A DNA stretch of 64,000 nucleotides from NCBI GenBank assembly GCA_017311185.1, contig JAESUZ010000990.1, positions 496,001-560,000 on the forward strand, in the 5' to 3' direction. This document shows positions 47,117-59,258 of this stretch, piece after piece. This stretch comes from Proteles cristata cristata (Eukaryota > Chordata > Mammalia > Carnivora > Hyaenidae). Both the position numbers and the translations under genes were made by a program. Position 1 is the stretch's first letter; each line of letters starts with the position of its first letter. Under the pieces are notes generated by a model that did no database searches, was not told the DNA's origin, and worked only from the letters and a program-made list of their open reading frames with translations.

Positions 47117-50100
47117 GTGTACAACAAGAGGTAGGTAATAAACGTATTCAGAGAAATTTCACTGATGTTGAATGGAAGCCATTCAATTTGCAGCAAGTTA
47201 AAGAGAAAACTTGAGCTAACGCTAAGAATGTACACTGAGAAAATATGAGAAGGTTGGCTGCAACATGAAGAAAAATAATAGTTTAAGAGACATTTTGTAA
47301 ATACAGATGCTTTTATTTGTTTGTTTGCTCATGTCTTTGTTTTGTTTTGTTAAGTTTTGAGTGAAAAAAGAAACATACATGCTGGCAGTAAGAAACCTGT
47401 GGAATAGGAAGGGGCAAATGTTCCTGAGTGGAGGTCATAGAGTAGATTCTTGAAGAAGTTGCAGTTTATGCCCAAGACACTTGCAAAAGTGTAGCCCAAA
47501 GCAGAAGAATGGACACTTTTTCTATCATTGTAAGATGGCTCTTTGACATACAAAGGATAGACCTTTTCATCTAGGGATAGGTATGAAATGGCGGTGATAA
47601 GAAATTCAGTTTTTTCCAAGATATTTACAACATCTTAAGCAATTGTACCGTTAGCCAAGCTCATTGGTGTCCATGAATTTTATTTCTAGTATTAGGATCA
47701 CAAATGGAAAATATTTTGTCTAAAACAACTTAGCAATCTTTATCTAAAATTTGATGCAAGAACAAATATAGCAATATTAAAACATAGCTCTCTCTATTAA
47801 TTAAATATATATCTAGAAATATTGGCTATCCTGTTTACCTCTCCTCTCCTTAGCTCTTCTCTCATCTCTGAGTTAAAATCCCGCTGTTTCAGGTACTTAA
47901 ATTCCATAGCTAAAAGTGTATAAAATATGTTGAGAACTAGTGTTTGATTAGGTATTCAGGACCTTTCAATTTCTGTTGAATTTCTGGATCATAATGTAAT
48001 GTAGACAAATATTTGCAAAGAAAAAAATATGTAGGTTTGTCTCTTGGTTCAGCTGTCACATAGTCTCTGTGGGGTTCTAGTAACAAGCAACTGAGGTTAG
48101 AAGATCATTATGTTCTCTGTAGTATTTTTATTATTTCAGACTTGGCACAATTATTCAACGCAAATTTCACTTTTTCCTTAAAATATTAGCAATAGAATCT
48201 GTTTTGACTTTGTACTGTGCATTTGTGATGGGTCAAAAAATACTATGTGTTAAAATAGAATATTTATTTTGTATAATTCTGAAGTGATTCTCATTTTCTG
48301 AGATTCTTCATGTTCATAGATGTCTCTATTGACCTTATTTTAAAAAAATCTACCATGTAAATTTGAAGATACATGAATTAAGTGATCCATGATTTGGACA
48401 GCATTCTATATAGCAGATAGAGAGGAGATCCTAAGAGTTGAACAAAATGGAAGGCTTTCTCATAGGAAGGAGGGTAAGGAAAGAGAGTTATTAGCAAAAG
48501 AAAAGAATTGTCCCAGACAAGGCCACCTTTACTTAGAGGGGATTCTAGGGAGTCTCATCATGCCATGAAAACCACAATTAGATTAGATAGTAAGCCCTGA
48601 TTTTGTGACTTGGCCTAAGTGATTTCTTTTTGGTCCTGTGGTTTTACTATAAACAGTTTATAACAAGGAGATCTCTGTTTTTACTCTAAGCAAAACTGGT
48701 GAAGTTGTAATGTTAGTGTGGTGTAATGGGTTAATTGAAAATTTAGGTGACATAAATTGTAAATTAAACTTTGACTATGATTTTAAAAGTTCTTCATTAA
48801 CGTCTATTTAAGGATCCAATTTCCAAAAGGGTGAAAGGTCGATTAAAATAGAATAGACATTTTTGAGTGATGGCTGTTCACTTTATGTGTGTGCTGAGAC
48901 GAAACAAGAATAAATTATTTCCTTTCTACTGTTAAGCAGTAAGAAAATCTTCCAGGTCATGATATATAGTAGCTAATAAAAGATGACTATTACTTTAAAG
49001 AAATAGACAGTTGGTCAGAGACCAAGGGAGCTATTTAAATGGTTCTATATATATATATTGACTATGATTAGATATTTATTTTGATGTGTATGTATATTGT
49101 CTCCACAAATATGGTAGAGTCTTTGAGGCCAGTTATCTTTAAGCTCTTAATAGTCGACATGATTTTTTTAACATAGCATGATCAACATAAGTATCTGTTG
49201 TCAATTAGTTAAATATTAAGATTTATTTCAAGATGAAGTGTGATTTTTTTTGTAACCAAGCATCCCCCCTCTTTTCTTAGTGAGATAATCAACTTATTGT
49301 TTTCCTCTTTTATAAAGACCTAGACCATTTCACACTTCCTGAAACATTAAATTTTATCCTAAGCAAAATTAGTAGTTCCCACCCTCATAGTTTTCACTTA
49401 TGAAGGATTCAGTGATGTTCACTAGTTTTGCCAAAGGGGCTGTGGTTAAAAAAAATTATATATACTTCTAGGATTCATGAGACAGCCTCTGGAATCAGAA
49501 GTTTTTGCCTGTTTTGCTAAAACCCACTCCCAACGCTTTTAGCCTTTATACCCCTATCCACTTTGACTATAATAGGACTGTTTCCATTGTAGCTTTGAAC
49601 CTTTGTCTGTCAGGCAGAGGAAGAGGCTCTAATATTTCAGGTCCACAATGGGGTTTTGAATAATCTATCACTTAGGTTCAGTACATCTCATTCTTGCCAT
49701 ACACAATTGGAAGGTGTCTCCCACCCCTTCCTGTATAGTAGTTGTTGAATAAATTAGTGAATAACAGAATGAATAAATGAATGAGAGAGATGTATGATAT
49801 AAATTATGCATAAACTTAGAAACTTTTAATGTATAAAAATATAAGATATTCATCTGATTCACTTTCATAATAAAAACTAAGTCAGATATAAGTCCTCATT
49901 AAATAATAATGGTAATAATAATAAATAAATAACAATTATTCTAAAAGGCCATTTCCATGCTATAGATTATTAAAGTATAGAGACAAGAAAAGTGATTAAA
50001 GACCAAAAACCAAGGAAAGTATTCTGAGACAGAAAGAGTCTGAAGCAAACTCTCAAGTAAAAGTAATTGAAAACCTAATATTTACTAATTAATTCAATTA

Positions 50101-52079
50101 CTTAGAAGAAAATGAATTCAAGTAACAATTATTTAAAAATTTTATTACCACTACACTTATTATTGTTCACCATATGTAGCAATCTCACAGTGTTTTTAGA
50201 AAAAAGTCGTGCAAAAAATAACTCAAGATGAAATTAGTGTTGTATTGAAACCCTTCTTTAATTACATCTCATGCCTAAACTCCTTAATGAAAAACTGGGA
50301 CCCAGAGTAAAGTAAATATTCACTGTAAATCATTAAAATACTTCACAACCACTGGCAATATGAAAAGTATCAATCACTTGGTTTCATTTAATAGTAACAG
50401 AAGCACAGACTTCAGACTCAAGTGCTGATCTCAAATTCTAGTCTTACTATAGAAAAAATTACAACCTGACAAGGTTTTGTGATTATTTAATTAGATGATA
50501 CATATAAGACTCTGTCAAATAATGAATATTCTTTTAATGATGTCTCACTAAATTGACCCCAGAAAAGATTTCCTCCATTCAGATCATCTGGTTCTACTCT
50601 TCATAGCCTCCTCCGGGATGGCAATTTCTCTCCCTGATGAGGGTGGTGATAATAATGGAAATCTGTGATTAGACCTTTCCAGCGATCATGACAAATGTTG
50701 GTAATGAAGTCTGAATTTATTCTATCAACAATGGATTTTATTCTTCAGAGATTTTAAATAACCATTTTATTTTTTAATAATTGGTGGGTGAGAAATGAAA
50801 AACAAAATGGAACCTTCATACGTATAATTATCTTGAAAAATAACAGGGATGATGCTAAAATTAGTAAAGGCATTGTGGTATGTTAATATTTTTTATGTTC
50901 TGCAGCATTAATTTGTACTTAACTTTTATTCGGTGAGCCATTATACATGTAATTACGTATTAAAATTAATTTGCATTATTTACACTCTATTATATAGTTG
51001 TGGCTTTATAATCAAAGATAAAGTATTGAACTACAATCTTGTTATACAATGAAAATCATTATGGTAGACTATACAATACTGCTTTTTACATTAGAAACTA
51101 GAATGCCTCTCTCTGAAAAATACATTGCCTTTGTAAGAAATAACTAAGTTGAAAAGCAAAAGGAAAGAAATTGATGAAGATTTTCTTAAAGAAAGGGAAA
51201 TTACATTCATTATACTTCTATATTTGGATCAGTGATTTTGTTTTGATGTAACATTATCCTATTCACTCCTTTTTCCCTCAAATGATGCTGCACATAATTT
51301 TAGCTTTAAAATTTTAGTTTGTCTATTTCTTTATAGCTATGACTTTTAAAATAATATATTTCTAATAGGGAAGTAGAGCAAGGAGTAGAGCAAGGAGTTT
51401 CCAATCTAACCAAGAACTGCATTTTGAAAATTTGATATACAGTTCTCTAAATATAGCTAATTGTATGTGAGCTTAGTTTTCTCTAATAAAAGGAAATTTT
51501 ATGCATTGCTGCAATATGCAAATGATACACTGACGTCAAAGAAATTATGATTGATTTTATAGATTTATCTTCTGCTTTGCATAATAACCTTAATATATTT
51601 ACATGTAACCAAAAAATAATAAGTAGTTTGTAAGTTGTTCCATTGAACACATTATAATACGTAGATATTTTAACTTGAAATAAAATATACTTTTAATACT
51701 GTGGATATGGCTGAGTAACAAATTTACTAAATTAAAAATATTCTCAATTCACACATGAACTCCATTGTACCTACTGATTAAATTATGTTTCCAGTTTTGT
51801 GAAACACTTGGTTCAAGGAAATATGCATCCAAAGAATTAGATGGAATAGTACCCTGGCTTCCCATACTGTGACATATAGTACCTATTCCCACCAATCAAA
51901 GTAGGAAACAACATGCTCTATCAGGCTTTAGATAGAATAGTCAGGGAAGTCTTGCTTAAGGAGTGAGCACTAATCAGCCCTAGACTGAGCATTGCCAATG
52001 TCTTCAATACAATATGTATACATTATGTATAAATACAAATTTTATATGTGTATATAAAGGATGAAATTTTGCTTCCTGA
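47046..52079. other. 5-kb repeat-poor block
   Basis: After a TA-rich run (47080-47117) I recognise almost no transposon sequence, apart from a possible L2-like 3' end near 49590-49785 ('gttgttgaataaattagtgaa'). The 89-codon minus frame at 47350-47619 shows no known domain. A cluster of regulatory-type motifs lies at 51510-51540 (separate entry). Confidence 0.5.
51516..51538 (+). promoter_or_regulatory. Candidate octamer plus CRE motif pair
   Basis: A perfect octamer (ATGCAAAT, 51516-51523) lies 7 bp from a perfect palindromic CRE (TGACGTCA, 51531-51538) in non-repetitive AT-rich DNA. Motif matches alone do not prove function. Confidence 0.35.
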
Positions 52080-52198
52080 TAACTTTACTGTAAGAAAAGC
52101 TCATAAGCACATAAGAAAGCTCAAGAATTTTTACCGGAACACAAAAGTATCTAACACTGAACAAAGAAAAATCTGTAATGTCTGACATCAAATTAAAA

Positions 52199-52401
52199 TT
52201 ACCAGTCACTCAGGGCTTTTAGGTGGCTCAGTTTGTTAAGTATCTGACTCTTGATTTTGGCTCAAGTCATGATCTCACAGTTTGTGGTTTCGAACCCCCC
52301 CATTTAGGGCTGTCTGCCCTGCCTCTGCTCAATCTCGTGTCTCTGTATCTCAAAATAAATAAATAAACATGGATTTTTAAAAAAAAGTTACCAGTCACTC
52401 A
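52199..52401 (+). mobile_element. CAN-SINE, plus, 14-bp target-site duplication
   Basis: ttaccagtcactca is duplicated at 52199-52212 and 52388-52401. The copy (175 bp) has lost part of its body ('ggctctgtgctgacagctcagagcc' is absent). Confidence 0.94.
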
Positions 52402-54074
52402 AAAAAGCAGGAAAATAAAATCAACCATGAGAATATAAGTAATTTAAACCAGCTCAAAAATGACTCATGTTAGAATTAGGAGATAAATACTTCAAAATAG
52501 TTGTTATACCTAAATTCTAGGTACTTAAAATGCTTAGAGTTAATGAAAGTATAAATATTTAGATAAAGTTTTAACAATTATAATGTATAAAATGAAAAAT
52601 ACAAATAAGGGATTTAGTGTAGGTTAGATATTTCAGGGTAAAAAATATTAGTGAAATTGAAGACAGTAGTAGATGATATAAAAATGAGACAGAACAAAAA
52701 GAATGAAAATAATTAAGCTCCATTAAAATGTTGGTTAATATTGAACCTCCTAATGAATAGATAATTGGAATACCCAAAGAAAAAAATGGAAGGCAAAAAT
52801 TTTTGACAAAATAATGTCTTAACATTTTCCACATTTACTGAAAACTGTGTACTTATATGAGAACCAAAAACTCAACAAAATGTAAGCATGTGAAAAAAAA
52901 TAAAATTACACCAACACACCTCATAATCAAGTTTCTCAAAACCAATGATAAAGAGAACATCTTAGGAGACCAAAACAAAAAACAATTTTTTTAACAAAAC
53001 AAAACAAAAACACATTATGTACCTAAAGACAAAGATAAGAATGATTGCAGCTTTACACATGATTCAATCAACACAGGAAGTCAGTGGAACAACATCTTTA
53101 AAGTACCAAAAACAAAGAAAAGAGAAGAGAGAAACTATCAAGCTAGAAGTCTATACTAACAGAAAATATCTTTCAAAAATTAAGGACTAAAGTTTTGAGA
53201 AATACAAAAGCTGAAGGGTTTCATCGCAAGTATATTTTTATTTCAAGAAATGTCAAAGTCCTTCAGACAGGAATAATGACAGGCAGATATATAAACAGAG
53301 CAACAAAAAGAAATGTAAGTATATGGACTTTTAATTTTCACATCTCTTAAAAGATAATTGGCTCTTTGAACATAATAATAAAAACATAAAATCTAAAATA
53401 TATTGATATATTATTTTCTTTATTAGATCAACATGGTAGAAATTCAGTCTGAACTATTTAACTTATGCAGGAATATTTGATGATAATAGAAGAAAAACAT
53501 AAGATAGAAAGAGAAGTATATTGCGTGTGTTTTATACTATTAGTGAACTGGTATGATATCACATGAAGGTAAATTATCATAAATTAGAGATGAACACTAT
53601 AAACTCCAAAGTTTAACTACTAAAATAAGAAAACTAAGAGTTATAACTAACAATCCAATGAAGGAAATAGATTTTTTAATGGAATAAAAATGACAATACA
53701 ACATATTAAATTTTGTGAGACTCTGTTAAAGCAGTACTTGTGGGGAAATTGCTGTAGTAAAATTCTATATAAGAAAAAAAGCATGGACTCAATCAATTAT
53801 CTCAGCTCTCTGCTGCTTCCATCTGAAGAAACTAACAGTAAATTAAACCCGAACTAAGTTAAAAAAAAAAAAAAAGAGTGTATATCCTGAAAACAGAAAC
53901 AAAAGGAGCATATCAATAAAACTAAAAGAATCTCTATAAATTACATAGATAGTAATAAAACAATAAGGAGATGTTGCAAATGACTTCAGGCTAACACATT
54001 TAGCAAGTTCGAAAAAAATGGCCAAATTCCTTGAAAGACGCATACTATCAAAGCTCACTATCAAAGAAAAGCTA

Positions 54075-54255
54075 AGGGAGCCTAGCTGGCTGAATTGGTT
54101 AAGTGCCCCACTCAATTTCTTTCTCAGGTTGCAATTTCACAGTTCATGGTTTTGGGCTCCCCAGTGACAACACAGGGGCTGCTTGGGATTCTCTCTCTCC
54201 TTTGCTCCTTGCCCCTCCAACCCTCTCTTGCAAAATAAATTAACATAAAAAAGTA
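54075..54255 (+). mobile_element. CAN-SINE, plus, diverged
   Basis: Head 'gggagcctagctggctgaa', an eroded B box, 'gctgcttgggattctctctc' and 'caaaataaattaacataaaaa'. Inside the ancient plus-strand L1. Confidence 0.85.
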
Positions 54256-55971
54256 AAAATGGATATCCTGAAAAGACATATTAAAATTTAAAGATATTGA
54301 GTTTGTACTTAAAAACCTCCCCTCACAAACACACACTCACACACATACCTCAAAACCCAGGTGGCTTCCCTGGTAGATGATGCATAATGTTTTACAAAGA
54401 AAGGATACATATACCTATACAAAGAAACACAATACAAAGAAAGGATACATATAACATATACCTTTCAGAGAAATAAAAATATGGTGCTATTTCCCAGGAC
54501 CTTCCAAAAGACCAACACAATTCATATATCCAAATTTCACAAGATATCATAGGATAGTAACATCACAGACCAGTATAGCTTATGATGATAGGTAACAAAA
54601 ATTCTTTTTAAAAAAGATTAACAAATAGGATAACAATAATATGTAAAAAGAATAAAGCATCATTATAAAGTGAATTCCCAGAAATTAAAGACTGGTTTAA
54701 CATTCAAAACGTTAATCAGTGCAATTTACCATATTAAACTAAAATAGAGACTCATTAAATTCTCTCAAGAGATGCAGAAAAACCATTGTGATGAGGAAAA
54801 TTTAACATCTGTTCCATGTAAAAACTGTCTACAACTCCATTGTAGAAATGGAGAGGAGCTTTTACACCTAATAAAGAATATCTATGAAAAAGTGTGTAGC
54901 TAATATCCTACTTAATGGCTAATGACTGAAGGCTTCCTCTCCTATGATTAGGAAAAAGACATGTCTATCTTCCTCATCACTTCTCTTAAATGTCACCCTG
55001 AAGGAGGTAGGCAACACAATAAGGCAAGAAAAAAGAAAAAAAATAATTTAAGCTGTAAAGGAAGGGGTAAGACTATCTTTAATTGCAGACAACACGGTTG
55101 TCTATGTGAAATATACAATTGCATCTGCTAAAGTATTAGAAATCATAAGGGAATTGCACAAGGCTATAGGGTCCAAGATTGAGATGCAAAATTATTTGCA
55201 TATTTAGAATCAATAATAACATTTTAAAAAGCACATTTAAATGGATCATAGATACAAACATTTAGAGATAAATGTGATAAAAGATATGCTACTGGATAAC
55301 TATGAAACTTTGTTGGAAAACTTAAATAAGGCCAAAATGTAGTGCTCTGTTCATAGTTCAGAAGACTCAATATTATGTAGACTTTTATTCTCTCCAAATT
55401 GATCTATAGATTCAATACATCCTAATAAAAATCCTAGCACATTTTTTATATAATAACGACCTGATTCTGAAATTCATATGCAATTGCAAAGGGCATTGGA
55501 TAGTAAAAAAAATCAAAAACATGAAGAAAGTTGAAAAAGTAACTTCACATAATTTACTAAGCTAAAGAGTGCAATAGAGTGTGATACTAGCAACAAGATA
55601 AAGAAATGGGTTAATTCCTCATTACAGAGAGTTGAAAATTATACCTACAAGTTTTTGAAACATAATTTATGATATTCATGATAAAGTTGCAAATGCCACC
55701 CAGTGAAGAAAACATAGTCTTTCCAAACTGGTATGGCACAATTGGTATCCACAGGAAAGAAATTAAGTTTCACCCATTGTGTCATATTTAAATAACTTAC
55801 AATGGGTTATGTACCTAATACTAAAATCTAAAACTACAAAACTTGTAGAAGATACAATTGGGGAAATTTTTTATGACCTTAGGTTAGATGGTGATTTCTT
55901 AGATATGACATCAAAAGTATGATCATTGAAAGAACAAATTGATAAATTGGACTTCATAAAGATTAAAACCA

Positions 55972-56168
55972 GGGTGCCTGGGTGGCTCAGTTGGTTAAGT
56001 ATTTATCTCTTGATTTTGGTTCAGGTCATGATCTCACAGTTTGTGAGTTCGGGCCCCAGGTTGTTGCTTATGCTGTTGGTGCTAAGATTTCTTGGGATTT
56101 TCTCGCTCTGACCCTCACTTGTTCTCTCTGTCTCTCTGTCTCAAAAATAAATAATAAACTTAAATAAA
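55972..56168 (+). mobile_element. CAN-SINE, plus
   Basis: Head 'gggtgcctgggtggctcag', body shortened, TC tract with 'gtctctctgtctcaaaaataaataa'. 'attaaaac' on both sides may be the duplication. Inside the ancient L1 near its late ORF2 part. Confidence 0.92.
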
Positions 56169-57200
56169 TATTAAAACTTTCTGATCTTCAAAGGACATTA
56201 ATAAAAGAGTAAAAAGACAAGTCATATTCTGGGAGGAAGGACTTGCAAGTTACCTGCAAAATGACTTGCATTTGTAATATGTAAAGACCTTTGAAAATTC
56301 AATAATAAAAATACAAACATGCCAGTGAAAAAAGAGCACCAAATTTGAGAAAGCACTTTGTGGAATAAATTATAAAAGTATGAAACAGACATTAAAAAAT
56401 GTTCACAATCAGCAGTCATTAGGAGAATGCAGGAAAAGACACAGTGAGATTCTTACTGAACACCCATTGAAATTCCTAAAGTTAAAAAGACGGATCATAT
56501 CAAGTGTAGGTGAGGATGCATAGAAACTGCAACAGCCAATCACTGGGTGATGAATCACTGGGTGATGAAATTTTAATGAAATAGTCCCTTTGGGAAAAAG
56601 TTTGTCAACATCTTAAATGTTAAATATATACTTTGTATATGATCTGACCATTCTACTCATAGGCATTCAATTACCAGGACTGAAAGCATATGCCAATACA
56701 AAAGCTTGTGCTTAAATGTTCACAGAAGCTTTATTTGCACATTCTAAAACTGGAAGTTATCTGAATGCCCATCTATAAAATGAATGGATTCATGAACTGG
56801 ATACTCAAACAATAATATAGTAGCCAGCAATAAAATGGAGTAAGTAATTTATGCTCTCAACAACGATGAAAGTAAAAAAATAAGTACAGTAAGGGGAAAA
56901 CAGACATAAAAATACATACTATATGGTTATTTTTATATAAAATTGTAGAAAAATAAAATACTCTGTAATGAAAAAAAACAGATCATGATTGCCTTGGGAG
57001 GGAGGTGTAAGGAAGTGCTAGTGGCAGGAATGATAAATGTGCATGAGAAAAAATTGCTTTTAGGTGATGGATATATTCATTATCTTGAATGTGTTGATTA
57101 CATCATAAGTGTGTCCATATATCAAACTTTTAAAATCTGTTTAATTTAATCATATGAAGTTTCCATTATATATAATAAAGCCGTCAAAAAACAAAACACA

Positions 57201-57673
57201 ACAAAGCAGCCAATAACATGTCAAATTATGGATAGTTCTATGAAAATAATTAGATTTTTATTGTTTTTGTATTTAATAATTATCAATAAAGAGTAGGATT
57301 GTATGTGTTCATTCTTAATTTTATGTAATTGTATGTGGGCAGGGAAGGTACTCATAGCCAATACTCATCATGGTAGCTACTTAGTATTTTTTTTTAGGGA
57401 AGAGATATAGGTATATGAATTTATTGATTTGTAACAGGTAAAGCTGAATAGCATTTTGCAATCAAGGGCAAAGTTTTCCAAATTGTTATGTTATACACAC
57501 ATAAGTTGAAAGGATATAATTCATTTTTTCAGGAAGAAAATAGAGCAAATATTTACTGTGACCTGTCCCACCAGGCACTGTTCTAGACACTGGGGATAGT
57601 GAAACAGAGAGAGCTTCGGGGCTGATCAAACTTTTCATCTATTGGGGAGACACAGATAATGATACATATATGC
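57201..57673. other. Unique sequence with an ancient repeat-like patch
   Basis: 57536-57660 ('gcaaatatttactgtgac...ccaggcactgttctagacactggggata') is a widespread mammalian interspersed motif that I could not assign to a family. The rest is unremarkable. Confidence 0.4.
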
Positions 57674-57905
57674 TTAAATACGAGTGTGAATGGGACATCT
57701 GGGTGGTTCAGTTGGTTAAGCTTCCGACTTCAGCTCAGGTCATGATCTCTACATTAGACTTTGTGTTGTCCGCTCAGAGCCTGGAATCTGCTTCAGATTC
57801 TGTGTGTCTTTCTCTCTCTGCCCCTCCCCTATTCTCTATCCTTCACTCTCTCTCTTTATTTTTAAATAAATAAAATTTTTAAAATGGTTAAATATGAGTG
57901 TAAAT
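57674..57905 (+). mobile_element. CAN-SINE, plus, 17-bp imperfect target-site duplication
   Basis: ttaaata(c/t)gagtgt(g/a)aa at 57674-57690 and from 57888. The SINE at 57691-57887 has lost its B-box segment. Confidence 0.93.
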
Positions 57906-57998
57906 TAGAAAGTATTTACATATCTAGGTGATGATAAGAGCACTATGAGGGAAAATTAACAGGATAGGACTATTGAATAGGATGGTGAATTTTAGTCA

Positions 57999-58246
57999 AG
58001 AAAGGCTTCTTTGGGGGCATTTGGGTGGTTCAGTTGGTTAAGCGTCCACCTCGGCTTAGGTCACGATCTCACTGGCTGTGGGTTCGAGCCCCACGTCAGG
58101 CTCTGTGCTGACAGCTCGAAGCCTGGAGCTTGCTTTGGATTCTATGTCTCCCCCTCTCTCTGCCCCTTCCCCTCTCACACGCTATCTCTCTCTCTCAAAA
58201 ATAAAAGTAAATACATAAAAAATTAAATTAAAGAAAGAATTCTTTA
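57999..58246 (+). mobile_element. CAN-SINE, plus, imperfect target-site duplication
   Basis: aagaaaggcttcttt (57998-58012) and aagaaagaattcttt (from about 58231) flank it. The B box gggttcgagcccc is intact (58080-58092), with CpGs kept in the head. Confidence 0.93.
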
Positions 58247-58783
58247 ACACGGTGACATTTGAAGAAACCTCATTTGAAGGAAATGAGGTATTTAATCAGG
58301 CATCTCTCCAGGAAAGGAATTCAAGATGGGGATGGCTAGGCAGAAGCTCTGAATTAAGAAGAGGCCTTGCCATGTTTGGTAACACCTTTAAATATCTTAT
58401 CATCTTGAGCTCTACTTATTTCATGAAACTATCCTTTCTAATACAGGGTTTGTTTGTTTCTTTGTTTATTTTGTGTTTTTTTCCCAAAGGATATTTTAAT
58501 TTCTGCACTATAGGAAGTCATGACAGATAATATAGATAATTTGGAAAATATCCATTGTCTCTTCATGTTTTCCTACTAGATTTTAAGCTTTAATGGTGTC
58601 TAGACCACAGTCTGACAAAGGAGGTCATCATATTCTACCCGAAAGGCTAGAGGGATACTATTCTTCTTTGCCATACATGCTTTCAGAATTGTTGACCCCA
58701 AAGCATAGAGTCAAAAGTTTACTATTGTGGAAAACACTAAAGAAGCAGCTGCATTTGTGAAATTAGGAGAAAATACACTCCTC
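58247..58783. other. Unique sequence
   Basis: The 92-codon plus frame at 58252-58530 has no recognised domain. Confidence 0.35.
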
Positions 58784-59258
58784 TCTCCCTTACCCATGAG
58801 GGATGCATTCCAAGACCCCAGTGGTGCCTGAAACCATCCATGGGTAGTAGAGAGCCCTACAGATACTGCATTTTTTCCTGTATATACATACCTATGGTGA
58901 AGTTTAATTTATAAATGAGGCTTAGTAAGAGATTAACAACAACTAATAATAAAATGGAACAATTAACCACAATATGCTACAATAAAACTTATGTGAATGT
59001 GGTTTCTCTCTCCCACCCTATCTCTCAAAATATCCCATACTGTAATCATCCTTATTGATTTTGTGATGATGTGAGATGATAAAATGTCTACATGAAGAAA
59101 GGAAGTGGAGGGGTTGATGCAGTCATTTGATGTAGAGCCAGGCTACTATTCACCTTCTGATGGTATGTCAGAGGATCATCTGCTTCCAGAGAGCAACTGA
59201 CCGTGGGAAACTGAAATCACGGAAAATAAAAGTGTGGATAAGGGTGGGCTACTGCATA
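58784..59258 (+). mobile_element. Tigger/MER2-like DNA transposon remnant
   Basis: 'acccatgagggatgcattccaagaccccagtgg' near 58793 and 'gtggataagggtgggctactg' near 59235 resemble the paired ends of MER2/Tigger elements (bright '...ccgtgggggattggttccaggacccc' type start). The interior 'gaggggttgatgcagtcattt' also fits. TA dinucleotides occur near both ends. Family level only. Confidence 0.6.

Larger units (their letters stand above)
52080..57200 (+). mobile_element. Ancient near-full-length L1, plus, decayed
   Basis: Ordered matches to old mammalian L1 are spread over about 5.1 kb. They are an ORF1 region ('cctcataatcaagtttctcaaaacca' at 52919; 'cagtggaacaacatctttaaagta' at 53083; 'aaaatatctttcaaaaattaagg' at 53163), ORF2 RT blocks ('ggctaacacatttagcaag' at 53990; 'gcaataaggcaagaaaaa'-like at 55020; 'aaattgatctatagattcaat' at 55396), a late ORF2 block ('ttagatatgacatcaaaag' near 55898) and a 3' UTR ending near 57190. 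It carries many stops and frameshifts and three SINEs (52213-52387, 54075-54255, 55972-56168). The 5' boundary is approximate. Confidence 0.8.
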
